From assembly GCA_016713785.1 (NCBI GenBank), contig JADJOM010000003.1, positions 1,693,501 to 1,757,500 on the forward strand: DNA of 64,000 bases, given 5' to 3'. The first letter of the stretch is position 1, and every line of letters begins with the position of its first letter. Under the pieces are notes generated by a model. It was given only the letters and a program-made list of their open reading frames with translations, was not told where the DNA came from and searched no databases. This document shows positions 33,235 through 44,550 of this stretch, piece after piece. The stretch is from Gemmatimonadota bacterium (GTDB lineage Bacteria > Gemmatimonadota > Gemmatimonadetes > Gemmatimonadales > GWC2-71-9). A program made the translations under genes and the position numbers.

Positions 33235-34197
33235 TCAGGGGGCGGCGAGCACCCGGCACTGCACCGTGGCCTCCACCCGCACGCCGGTCTCGGTCGTCCC
33301 CACCAGCCGAAGCACCGCCCCCGCCCCGCGTCGTTCCACCACGGCGCTGGGCGGGGTGTCTTCCCGGACCGAGCGACCGTCCACCACGTAGCTGCGGCCC
33401 GTGGGCAGGTTGCCCACGTTCACGCTCAGCTGGAAGGCGCGAGTGGTGCCGGTGTCGGCGTCGACCTGGAGCTGGACCGCCGTGATCCCCAGGGAGTCGG
33501 ACGGGTCGGTGTAGAGGTTGGCCCAGCTCGGGGCGGCGCCTCCCCGGTAGGTGCAGGACGGCGGGGTGGAGAACACGTCGTACACGCCGCCATCGGGCCC
33601 CCCGACCAGCACCAGGTGGATCACCGTGGCCGCGTCGCGGGCCAGCACCTCGGGATCGGGCGGGGTGGCGATCTCCAGGTTGGGAATCTCCACCATCGAA
33701 TCCGCGACCGCCGTCCCGCGCTGGCGCGCGCTGGCCCGCAGCGCCTCCACCCGCGCGCCCCACGCGGCCACCTGCTCCGGCGTGCGGATGCCGTTGCGGG
33801 CCAGCAGCCAGCGCAGCACGCCATCGGTGGTCGCCACCGGGAACACCACGTACACGAACACCAGCAACCCGGCATACACGAGGCCGCGGTTGTAGGGGCG
33901 CAGCTCGTATTCGGGCCGGTCGAGCGCGGTGAACACCGCCAGCACCACCGACCCGATCCAGCCCATGGTGAACACGCCCACCGGCACCAGCACCCCGGTG
34001 ATGAGCGGCCGCGGGTCAGTGGCGCCGAGCAGCGCGATCACCCGCGAGAGCCCCAGGAGCGCGGAGCCATACACCACGAGGCAGACCCCCAGCGCCAGCC
34101 CGGGCTGCCCATTGTACAGCTGGCCCAGCCCGGGCAGCAGCAGCGACAGCACGCCCGCAATCGCGGGATTGCGCGCCCGGATCTCCCCCTCGCTCAT
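33235..34197 (-). CDS. Membrane protein with soluble C-terminal domain, unknown function
   Basis: A 320-residue protein. The N-terminal 140 residues hold about four hydrophobic helices and begin like TM2/DUF5683-type proteins (NPAIAGVLSLLLPGLGQLYNGQ, a motif shared by many small membrane proteins). Residues 145-320 are a soluble, probably extracytoplasmic, beta-rich domain. A strong GAAGGAGGAG ribosome site precedes the ATG at 34197. It is the last gene of a minus-strand run 37878 to 33235, 11 bases after the peptidase gene. Confidence 0.75.
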   Translation of the reverse strand: MSEGEIRARNPAIAGVLSLLLPGLGQLYNGQPGLALGVCLVVYGSALLGLSRVIALLGATDPRPLITGVLVPVGVFTMGWIGSVVLAVFTALDRPEYELRPYNRGLVYAGLLVFVYVVFPVATTDGVLRWLLARNGIRTPEQVAAWGARVEALRASARQRGTAVADSMVEIPNLEIATPPDPEVLARDAATVIHLVLVGGPDGGVYDVFSTPPSCTYRGGAAPSWANLYTDPSDSLGITAVQLQVDADTGTTRAFQLSVNVGNLPTGRSYVVDGRSVREDTPPSAVVERRGAGAVLRLVGTTETGVRVEATVQCRVLAAP

Positions 34198-34208
34198 GGG
34201 CTCCTCCT

Positions 34209-35309
34209 TCAGGTCCCGGGGTCGCCGGGGACCGCCGCGGGGGCCAGGGCCGCGGCCAGACGCGCAAAGGCGCTGTCCCCCTCCACCCCCTGCATCAGGG
34301 AATCGAGCGCGGCCACCGAGGCCCGGATGTCCGCGCCGTGGCGCTGGTACCACTCCTCGAACAGCTCCAGCCGGGTGCGGTAGATCCGCGCCGCCACCAG
34401 CCGCGCGTTGTTGACCGGCCGATCGGCCATCGGGCCGATGGTGTAGGTGCGGAGCTGCCGGCCGACCGTCCCCTCCAGCTGCTCCCGCGCCCAGCGGCCG
34501 AGCGCGGCCCGGCCGCTGTCGACCGCGGCGGAATCGGGCGCCACCCGGTAGAGGGCATCGAGCCGGTCGGCGAGGGTGGTGTAGTAGCCGCTGAGCACCA
34601 CCTCGTCGAGCCAGCGATCGGCCGCCTGCTGGGCCGCCGCCTCCGAGCCCCGCCGCCGGAAGAACGCCTCCGCGGCCCGGTACCCCGCCAGCTGGGCAAA
34701 GCTCTCGTTGAACGGCGTGGCGCTCTTGAGGTAGAGCGTGTTGTGCGCGATCTCGTGCAGCACCGTGGCGGCCAGCTCCACCGAGTCACGGCTCATCGCG
34801 GTGGAGTACAGCGGGTCGTTGAACCACCCGAGCGTGGAGAAGGCGCCCGCCGGCCGCAGGTAGATGTCGTAGCCCCGCTGCTCCAGGCGGCCGGCCTCCC
34901 GCCGCGCCATCGCGGGGTCGAAGAACCCCTTGTACGGGATGCGCCCGACGATCGGGTACTTCCAGAGGTAGGGGCAGAGGCAGTTGCGCGGGCTGGCGGA
35001 GAGCACCAGCAGCAGCGTGTCACGACCCACGTCGGCGTAGGTGGTGTACGTCTCCCTGGCCTCGTAGCCGATCTCGGCGGCGAAGTTCCGGGCGTCGAGC
35101 ACCAGCTGGAGCTGGGCCCGGGTCTCCGCCGGGGTGTCGGCGCGACCCAGGATCTCGGCGATCGGGGTCCGCGCCTCGAGGATCTTGGTCTGCTCCAGCC
35201 CGGCGCGGGTGAGGTAGCGGACGTCCTCGCTCGCCACGTAGGCGGTGCCATAGCCGGCGATGAGCGCCCCGGCGAGGATCAGGAGGATCATGCAGCCCTT
35301 TCGGCGCAT
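34209..35309 (-). CDS. PF10023-like putative zinc aminopeptidase
   Basis: A 366-residue protein with an N-terminal membrane anchor (MILLILAGALIAGYGTAY). It has the zinc motif HEIAH followed by the typical continuation TPFNESFAQLAGYRAAEAFF, in which the Glu of NESFA is the likely third ligand, matching the putative aminopeptidase family PF10023. It would act in the periplasm. The ATG at 35309 overlaps the preceding stop by one base (TGATG); a later ATG at 35291 is also possible. Substrate is unknown. Confidence 0.82.
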   Translation of the reverse strand: MRRKGCMILLILAGALIAGYGTAYVASEDVRYLTRAGLEQTKILEARTPIAEILGRADTPAETRAQLQLVLDARNFAAEIGYEARETYTTYADVGRDTLLLVLSASPRNCLCPYLWKYPIVGRIPYKGFFDPAMARREAGRLEQRGYDIYLRPAGAFSTLGWFNDPLYSTAMSRDSVELAATVLHEIAHNTLYLKSATPFNESFAQLAGYRAAEAFFRRRGSEAAAQQAADRWLDEVVLSGYYTTLADRLDALYRVAPDSAAVDSGRAALGRWAREQLEGTVGRQLRTYTIGPMADRPVNNARLVAARIYRTRLELFEEWYQRHGADIRASVAALDSLMQGVEGDSAFARLAAALAPAAVPGDPGT

Positions 35310-36193
35310 CAGAGGGTGAAGCGCAGCCCCAGGCGGTGGACCTCGCGGCCCAGCCGGGTCCGCCGCTGCCAGGCATAGTCGATGTTGAACCGGCTGAGCA
35401 CCAGCCCGGCCCCGAGGGAGATCTCCTTCTGCCCCGAGCCCTCGGGCGGGGCGCCGTATCCCACCCGCCCCACCAGCCCCACCCCGCTCAGCACCGCCCC
35501 CGCCTCGACCCCGATGACGGTACGCCGCGCCGCCCGCGCCTGCCACACCACCTCGACGGTGCCGAGCACCCGGGCGGTGAGCTGCGGATCGGTGAAGTTG
35601 AAGGCGAATGCCGCATGCTTGCTCACCGGCAGCAGGAGCGGCCCGCCGGTCACCCGCCAGCTCTCGAGGTTCCGCACCGAGAAGGCCAGCGTCATCAGGT
35701 CGAAGACGTGGATCCCGAGCCCGGCATCGAGCGCGGCGGTGCGGCGGGTGTCGCCGGTGGAATCCTCCAGCGACACGTAGCGGAGGGTGCTGCCGGCGGC
35801 GATGAGGCCCACCCGGTACACCGCCGAGGCGGTCCACTGCAGGTTGTCCACCACGGCGGAGGAATCACTGAAGCGGAGGTAGTGGATGCCCCCGCCGAAA
35901 TCGAACTGCAGGAACCGGAACCCCGCCGCCGCGAAGCCCTCGAGCGAGCCATCAGGATAGCGCTGGGCCGCGCCCTCGATGGCGATGTTGCGGATCGTGG
36001 CGAGTCCGGCCGGGTTGAGGAACGTGGCGCTGGCATCGCCGTTGAGCGCCACGCTCGCGCCCCCGAGGCCGGCGGAACGGACCGAGATGGGCAGGGTGAG
36101 GATGAGCGGTGCCAGCGGCGCCTGGGCCTGGCCCGCCAGGCCGGCGGGCAGCAGCAGCGCGAGCAGCGCCCGCCGCGCCGCCCGGTCGATCAA
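35309..36193 (-). CDS. PorV/PorQ-like outer-membrane beta-barrel protein
   Basis: A 294-residue protein with a signal peptide and the FadL-like barrel start typical of the PorV/UPF0164 group (RSAGLGGASVALNGDASATFLNPAGLA). The remainder alternates hydrophobic and polar residues and ends in GLRFTL. In Bacteroidetes PorV shuttles secreted proteins of type IX systems; no other such components are seen here, so that role is not assumed. The start is TTG at 36193, overlapping the preceding stop by three bases. Confidence 0.8.
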   Translation of the reverse strand: MIDRAARRALLALLLPAGLAGQAQAPLAPLILTLPISVRSAGLGGASVALNGDASATFLNPAGLATIRNIAIEGAAQRYPDGSLEGFAAAGFRFLQFDFGGGIHYLRFSDSSAVVDNLQWTASAVYRVGLIAAGSTLRYVSLEDSTGDTRRTAALDAGLGIHVFDLMTLAFSVRNLESWRVTGGPLLLPVSKHAAFAFNFTDPQLTARVLGTVEVVWQARAARRTVIGVEAGAVLSGVGLVGRVGYGAPPEGSGQKEISLGAGLVLSRFNIDYAWQRRTRLGREVHRLGLRFTL

Positions 36194-37878
36194 CGAATCC
36201 TCAGCACCGCGTACTGCGGCTGCACCGCCCCGGCATTCTCCACCGACAGGCTGAGCGCCACCGCGGCCGCGTCGCCGGGCTGGACCACCCGGACGTACGT
36301 CCCGGAGCCGCCACGCAGGGTGCCGGCGCCGGCGTACCCCGGCCCGGCGGTGGAGTCGGGGAAGAGCGGATAGGGGCCCGGGAACACCTGGTCGAACGCC
36401 ACCGCGAGGTTCCAGCTCTTGAATCGGAGCCGCCCGCTCGGCTCGGTGAAGCCGGTGACGGCCTCACCCCCGTTGGCCAGGTGGAACTGGCCGGCCAGCG
36501 TGGCGAAGGTGATGCCGGGCTGGAAGAGCTGGGCCGCCGCGACCGCCGTGGCCGCGCCGGTCGTGGCGAGGCCGCCGGCCTGGTCGGCGCCGAGCAGCCG
36601 GCGGGTGATGTCGGTGCCGAGCAGCGTGTCGGTGGGCGACTGGTCGGCCAGCCAGCGCACGAAGAGCCAGTTGGCGCCCCGCTCGCGGAGGGTGCCGCCG
36701 GACGTCCCCGGCTCCACCAGGTAGGTGACCTCGGGCGCGGTCAGGTAGTCGTAGGCGTTGAGCAGGTTGCCGGCCGCGAACTGGTCCAGGCAGTTGTTGG
36801 CGGTGCAGCTGGCGTTGTTGGCCTGGCGCCCCCCCAGCTCTTCCGCGTAGTGCGACAGCCCCTCGTTGAGCCAGGTCTCCTCCGCGGCGCCGCCCCCGAG
36901 CAGGACGTGGCGGTTGAAGCTGATCATGTGCTGGAACTCGTGGATCAGCGTCGGCGGCAGCAGGTCGAGCACCCGCGCCTTCGCGGCGCAGATGGGCTTC
37001 GAGGGGTCGGGCACCAGGCCGTAGAACACTTCGCCATCATTCGAGTGCGCCTGGCCCGGCAGGAGGTCCAGGCCGAAGAAATATCCGACGATGATCTGCC
37101 CGGTGGTCTCGCAGTTGGGCGAGAGCGCGTTGACCTGGTCGGTCAGCAGCACGGCCACGATCCCGTTCCCGTCCACGTCCGACTCGCGGCCGAAGGCGGT
37201 GGTGTCGAAACCATAGAGCTGCTGGTCGAAGAGGTCACCGAAGCCGGTGATGTCGGCGCCGCTCAGGCCCCCCGAGGGAACGGAATCATCGAGGTAGAGC
37301 GCCACCCGGCCCCCCACGTACTGCGCGGTGGCCGCCACCGTCACGAACGAGGTGCAGCTGGTGGTCTTGCAGACCTCGAAATCGCGAGTGGAGCCCACGG
37401 TGGGGGGCACCAGCGCGCGCGGGGCGCGGTATCGCCCCAGCTGTGCCGCCGGGCTCCGCGACAGCGCCCGGTCCCGGGCCCGCAGCATCTGGTGGAACGA
37501 CTCCGGCTCCGCCGGCGGTTGGAAGGCGGCCAGCCGCGGTGAAGGTTCCGTGGTGCCGCGCAGCGCCGCGAAGTCATCGGTCACCCCGCGGAGGCTGAAC
37601 GACCCCTTCACGCCGTTGGTCGTCTCCTGCCCGTTGGCCGAATAGGCCACCACCAGGTACTCGGCCCCCGCCGGATCGGCGGCCGGGAGCCGCAGGCAGC
37701 CGTTGGACGCGGTCGGGTCCACGATGGCATGCCCCCCCACCGCGAGGGTGGTGACGGTCACCCCGTCGCAATCGACCGTGGGGGTCACCGGATCGGACCC
37801 GCCGCCGCACGCGGCCAGCGCGAGGGCCGACAGGGACAGGGACAGCAGCAGCGGTGGGCGAGCGGAGCGTCGGGTCAT
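36190..37878 (-). CDS. M30-like zinc metallopeptidase lipoprotein
   Basis: A 562-residue lipoprotein (ALAAC, Cys 24). The zinc site is H313-E-x-x-H317 (HEFQHMISFNRH) with the downstream WLNEGLSHYAEEL (E339) as probable third ligand, as in hyicolysin-type M30 peptidases. Other Cys pairs (CKTTSC, CTANNC) suit an extracytoplasmic protein. The C-terminal region from about 440 is beta-rich and may bind substrate or surface. The ATG at 37878 has no Shine-Dalgarno. It is the first of four overlapping or closely spaced minus-strand genes, divergent from hisIE. Confidence 0.87.
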   Translation of the reverse strand: MTRRSARPPLLLSLSLSALALAACGGGSDPVTPTVDCDGVTVTTLAVGGHAIVDPTASNGCLRLPAADPAGAEYLVVAYSANGQETTNGVKGSFSLRGVTDDFAALRGTTEPSPRLAAFQPPAEPESFHQMLRARDRALSRSPAAQLGRYRAPRALVPPTVGSTRDFEVCKTTSCTSFVTVAATAQYVGGRVALYLDDSVPSGGLSGADITGFGDLFDQQLYGFDTTAFGRESDVDGNGIVAVLLTDQVNALSPNCETTGQIIVGYFFGLDLLPGQAHSNDGEVFYGLVPDPSKPICAAKARVLDLLPPTLIHEFQHMISFNRHVLLGGGAAEETWLNEGLSHYAEELGGRQANNASCTANNCLDQFAAGNLLNAYDYLTAPEVTYLVEPGTSGGTLRERGANWLFVRWLADQSPTDTLLGTDITRRLLGADQAGGLATTGAATAVAAAQLFQPGITFATLAGQFHLANGGEAVTGFTEPSGRLRFKSWNLAVAFDQVFPGPYPLFPDSTAGPGYAGAGTLRGGSGTYVRVVQPGDAAAVALSLSVENAGAVQPQYAVLRIR

Positions 37879-37925
37879 GGAAGGTGGGGGTAGAGTGAAG
37901 GCAAGATAAGGCGCCACAACGGCTT

Positions 37926-37954
37926 TTGACAATCATATCACCCGCCGATACCTT
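37926..37954 (+). promoter_or_regulatory. Promoter of hisIE, leaderless type
   Basis: Perfect TTGACA (37926-37931), exact 17-bp spacer, TACCTT (37949-37954). The predicted start at about 37961 coincides with the GTG start codon of hisIE. This is the best sigma-70-like promoter in the window. Confidence 0.75.
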
Positions 37955-37960
37955 GTGGCC

Positions 37961-38602
37961 GTGACCCGTGACCATTGGCTCGAACAGGTGCGGTTTTCCG
38001 CGGATGGACTGGTCCCGGTCGTGGCCCAGGACCGGCGGAACGGGACCCTGCTGATGCTGGCCTGGGCCGATCGGAACGCCCTCTCCCGGACCCTCGAGAC
38101 CGGCCAGGCGCACTACTGGAGCCGCAGCCGCCAGGCGCCGTGGCGGAAGGGCGAGAGCTCCGGCCACACCCAGCGGGTGGTGGAGATCCGGCTCGACTGC
38201 GACGCCGACACCGTCCTCTACCGGGTGGAGCAGGAAGGACCGGCCTGCCACACCGGGGCCCCGACCTGCTTTTCCACCGTAGTCCGCCCGGATGGCAGCA
38301 CCGCCGCCGGCGCCGATCCCGGCGGGCACCTGCTGGGCCGCCTGGTCACCACCATCGCCGCCCGCGCCGCCGAACGGCCCGCCGGGTCGTACACGGTGCA
38401 ACTGCTCGATCACGGTGTGGCGAAGGTCTCGCAAAAGGTCGGTGAGGAAGCCATCGAGGTCGTGGTGGCCGCCAACGCGGAGGGCGGTCCCCGCCTGGCC
38501 TCCGAGGCCGCCGACCTGCTGTTCCACCTCCTGGTCCTGCTGCAGGCCCGGGGTGTCGCGCTGGATGACGTCCTGAAGGTGCTCGAAGCAAGGGAGAAAT
38601 AG
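37961..38602 (+). CDS. hisIE: Bifunctional phosphoribosyl-AMP cyclohydrolase/phosphoribosyl-ATP pyrophosphatase
   Basis: Catalyses steps two and three of histidine synthesis. The 213 residues hold HisI (about 1-115; HYWSRSRQAPWRKGESSGH, DCDADTVLYRV and zinc cysteines in ACHTGAPTC) fused to HisE (about 125-213; KVSQKVGEEAIEVVVAA and EAADLLFHLLVLL). GTG 37961 is preferred over GTG 37955 because it falls exactly at the predicted transcript start, giving a leaderless mRNA. No other his gene is in the window, so it is an orphan copy or part of a scattered pathway. dnaE follows 81 bases later. Confidence 0.95.
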   Translation: MTRDHWLEQVRFSADGLVPVVAQDRRNGTLLMLAWADRNALSRTLETGQAHYWSRSRQAPWRKGESSGHTQRVVEIRLDCDADTVLYRVEQEGPACHTGAPTCFSTVVRPDGSTAAGADPGGHLLGRLVTTIAARAAERPAGSYTVQLLDHGVAKVSQKVGEEAIEVVVAANAEGGPRLASEAADLLFHLLVLLQARGVALDDVLKVLEAREK

Positions 38603-38643
38603 GCCGCCAGGCAGCGCGTGGCCCGCCCCCTCGACCCCCGATC

Positions 38644-38683
38644 GAGTCGCCGAGTCGCCGCGCCGCCGAGCCGCCGAGCCGCC
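38644..38683 (-). repeat. Five GAGCCGCC octamers directly before the dnaE ATG
   Basis: Five tandem octamers (two GAGTCGCC, one GCGCCGCC, two GAGCCGCC), the reverse complement of GGCGGCTC, end on the base before ATG 38684. They occupy the ribosome-binding position, so dnaE has no Shine-Dalgarno. Confidence 0.85.
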
Positions 38684-42166
<3,483 letters not shown>

Positions 42167-42175
42167 GGAGCCCTC

Positions 42176-43138
42176 ATGGCATCGAACTACTCGCTGGATT
42201 TCGAGAAGCCGCTGCAGGAGCTGGAGCGGCAGATCGAGGACCTGCAGAAGCTGGGTGAGGAGCGACAGATCGACGTCTCCGAGGAGGCGCGGCTGCTCCA
42301 GGTCCGGCTCAACACGCTCCGGTCGGAGATCTACCACAACCTCTCCCCCATCCAGCGGGTGCAGGTGGCGCGCCATCCGCGCCGCCCCTACACGCTCGAC
42401 TACCTGAGCACGATCTTCACCGACTTCATCGAGCTCCACGGCGACCGGCTCTTCCGCGACGACCCCGCGATCGTCGGCGGCTGGGCCCGCCTGGCCGGCA
42501 CCTCGGTCATGGTCATCGGGCACCAGAAGGGCCGCGACACGAAGGAGAACCTCAAGCGCAACTTCGGCATGGCCCACCCCGAGGGCTACCGCAAGGCGCT
42601 GCGCCTGATGAAGCTGGCGGCCAAGTTCGGGGCGCCGGTCGTGACGCTGATCGACACCCCCGGCGCCTACCCTGGACTGGGCGCTGAGGAGCGGGGCCAG
42701 TCGGAGGCCCTCGCGCGGAACATCCTCGAGATGGCCGCCCTCCCCACCCCGATCGTCGCCGTGGTGATCGGCGAGGGGGGCTCCGGCGGCGCCCTCGCGC
42801 TCGGCACCGCCGACCGGATCCTCATGTTCGAGAACTCGGTCTACTCGGTGATCTCCCCCGAGGGCTGCGCCGCCATCCTGTGGAAGGATGCCAGCCAGCG
42901 CGAGCGCGCGGCCGATGCCCTCAAGATCACCGCGCAGGACCTGCTCAAGTCCAAGCTGGTGGACGAGATCATCCCCGAGCCGATCGGCGGCGCCCACCTC
43001 GACCCCGAGGCCACCGGCGAGGCGCTGCGCGAGGTGCTGATCCGCCACGTGAACGAGCTGCGCAAGGTCCGCCCGGAGAAGCTGGTCCGCCGCCGCGCCG
43101 ACAAGTTCGCGGCGATGGGCGCGTACTCCGAGGCGTGA
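42176..43138 (+). CDS. accA: Acetyl-CoA carboxylase carboxyltransferase alpha subunit
   Basis: Alpha chain of the carboxyltransferase that makes malonyl-CoA, the first step of fatty-acid synthesis. The 320-residue length is normal. Visible are the N-terminal helical LDFEKPLQELERQIEDL, the HPRRPYTLDY segment and the oxyanion glycine pair in GEGGSGGALALG. A TGAGGAG ribosome site overlaps the dnaE stop. The dnaE-accA neighbourhood is widespread in bacteria. Its stop overlaps the start of the PSP1 gene (TGATG). Confidence 0.97.
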   Translation: MASNYSLDFEKPLQELERQIEDLQKLGEERQIDVSEEARLLQVRLNTLRSEIYHNLSPIQRVQVARHPRRPYTLDYLSTIFTDFIELHGDRLFRDDPAIVGGWARLAGTSVMVIGHQKGRDTKENLKRNFGMAHPEGYRKALRLMKLAAKFGAPVVTLIDTPGAYPGLGAEERGQSEALARNILEMAALPTPIVAVVIGEGGSGGALALGTADRILMFENSVYSVISPEGCAAILWKDASQRERAADALKITAQDLLKSKLVDEIIPEPIGGAHLDPEATGEALREVLIRHVNELRKVRPEKLVRRRADKFAAMGAYSEA

Positions 43139-44550
43139 TGCCGCAGACCATCGAGGTCCGTTTCAAGGGGATCCGCCGGGACTTCTTCCTGTGGCCCGAC
43201 GCCCATGATCCGCTCCGCCTGAGCGAGGCGGTGATCGTGCAGGCGGAGCGGGGCCTGGATTTCGGACGGGTCCACACCGCCGGCGCGGCGGCCGAAGCCA
43301 AGTGCGGCACCAGCTGCGGCGGCTGCGACCGCGGCACCGCGGACAAGACCCCGCTCGTCGCGACCGGCGAGGCCGGCGAGGCCTTCCCCGGCGCCGACCC
43401 GGTTCCCTCCGAGGCACCGGAACCCGCCGAGCCCGCCGAGCCCGCCGAGCCGCCAAGCCGCCGAGCCGCCGAGTCGTCCACCCTCCGCCCCGTCCTCCGC
43501 CGCGCCAATCCGGACGAGATCCGTGCCGCCGACGATCTCCGTCGCCAGGAGGAGGAGGCCCGGCGGCAGGTGGCCGAGAAGATCCGGCACCACAAGCTGG
43601 AGATGAAGGCGAGCGACCTCGAGTGGCAGTGGGACCGCAGCAAGCTCACCGTGTTCTTCACCGCCGAGAAGCGGGTGGACTTCCGCGCCCTGGTGCGGGA
43701 CCTCGCCGGCATCTTCCGCACCCGCATCGAGCTGCGCCAGATCGGCGTCCGCGATGAAGCCGCGCGCCTGGGTGGCGTGGGCCGCTGCGGCCGCGAGTAC
43801 TGCTGCTCCACCTGGCTCGGCGAGTTGAGCCCGGTGAGCCTGGCCCTCGCCAAGGACCAGCACCTCTCGCTCAACCCCACCCAGATCTCCGGCGGCTGCG
43901 GCCGCCTGCTCTGCTGCCTCAAGTACGAGCACGAGTTCTACGTGGCGGCGCGCAAGCGCTTCCCGCGCGAGGGCAAGGCGATCGCCACGGCCCGCGGCCG
44001 GGAGAAGGTCATCGCCGTGGACATCTTCCGCGAGCGGGTGTTCCTCCGCCACGACGAGCAGGGCTCCCGCATCATCCCGCTGCTGCAGCTGCGCGAGGAG
44101 ATGGAAACCGCGCCCTCGCTCGAGGCCCTGGCCGCGCAGCCCGCGCCACCGCCACCCCGCCGAGAGGCGCGGGAACGCCCCGGCGCGCCCTCCGGACCCC
44201 GGCCCGAGCGTCCCCGCGGCGAGCCGCGGCCGCCGGCCCCGGAAGGGCGGCGGGAGCGGCCACCGGAGCGCCCGTCGGAGCGCCCACCGGAGCGCGGTGC
44301 CGGTCGCCCCGAGCGCCGCCCCGGCCGCGAGGCCCCTGGACGACCGCCCCGCGGTGATCGCCCCGCCACGCCCCCGGCCCCGCGGCCGCCGACGGCGCCC
44401 GCACCGGCGCCGGCTCAGCCCCAGGCCGACCCCGCCGCGGGCGGACCCGGCGACCAGCCGCGCAAGTCCCGCCGCCGCCGCCGCGGCCGGCGAGGCGGGC
44501 GCGGCCCCGCCGGCGAGAGCGCCGGTCCCTCTACCCCGCCCGAGGCCTGA
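43138..44550 (+). CDS. PSP1/RicT-like protein with Arg/Pro-rich tail
   Basis: A 470-residue protein. The PSP1 C-terminal domain (about 140-335) has the paired cysteine clusters GRCGREYCC and GGCGRLLCC, which bind iron-sulfur clusters in Bacillus RicT (YaaT) with RicA and RicF. Additional features are an N-terminal Cys segment (AKCGTSCGGC, about 56-65), an octamer-derived EPAEPAEPAEPP insertion (about 96-112), and a disordered, Arg/Pro-rich C-terminal tail of about 130 residues ending in basic KSRRRRRGRRGGRG, which suggests RNA binding. The adjacency to metG is also seen in Firmicutes (inferred from memory). Start ATG 43138 overlaps the accA stop. Confidence 0.87.
   Translation: MPQTIEVRFKGIRRDFFLWPDAHDPLRLSEAVIVQAERGLDFGRVHTAGAAAEAKCGTSCGGCDRGTADKTPLVATGEAGEAFPGADPVPSEAPEPAEPAEPAEPPSRRAAESSTLRPVLRRANPDEIRAADDLRRQEEEARRQVAEKIRHHKLEMKASDLEWQWDRSKLTVFFTAEKRVDFRALVRDLAGIFRTRIELRQIGVRDEAARLGGVGRCGREYCCSTWLGELSPVSLALAKDQHLSLNPTQISGGCGRLLCCLKYEHEFYVAARKRFPREGKAIATARGREKVIAVDIFRERVFLRHDEQGSRIIPLLQLREEMETAPSLEALAAQPAPPPPRREARERPGAPSGPRPERPRGEPRPPAPEGRRERPPERPSERPPERGAGRPERRPGREAPGRPPRGDRPATPPAPRPPTAPAPAPAQPQADPAAGGPGDQPRKSRRRRRGRRGGRGPAGESAGPSTPPEA
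43429..43475 (-). repeat. Octamer/nonamer repeat inside the PSP1 gene
   Basis: Two GAGCCCGCC nonamers are followed by GAGCCGCC, AAGCCGCC and GAGCCGCC octamers. The nonamers keep one frame (EPA repeats) and the octamers rotate the frame, giving PPSRRAAES. Same unit as at 4532, 5096, 38644 and 51901. Confidence 0.8.

Noticed and set aside
35309..36193. Type IX secretion system suggested by the PorV-like barrel and beta-helix proteins
   Set aside because: No other Por/Gld/Spr component and no type IX C-terminal sorting domain is visible in the window, so the barrel alone does not support it.
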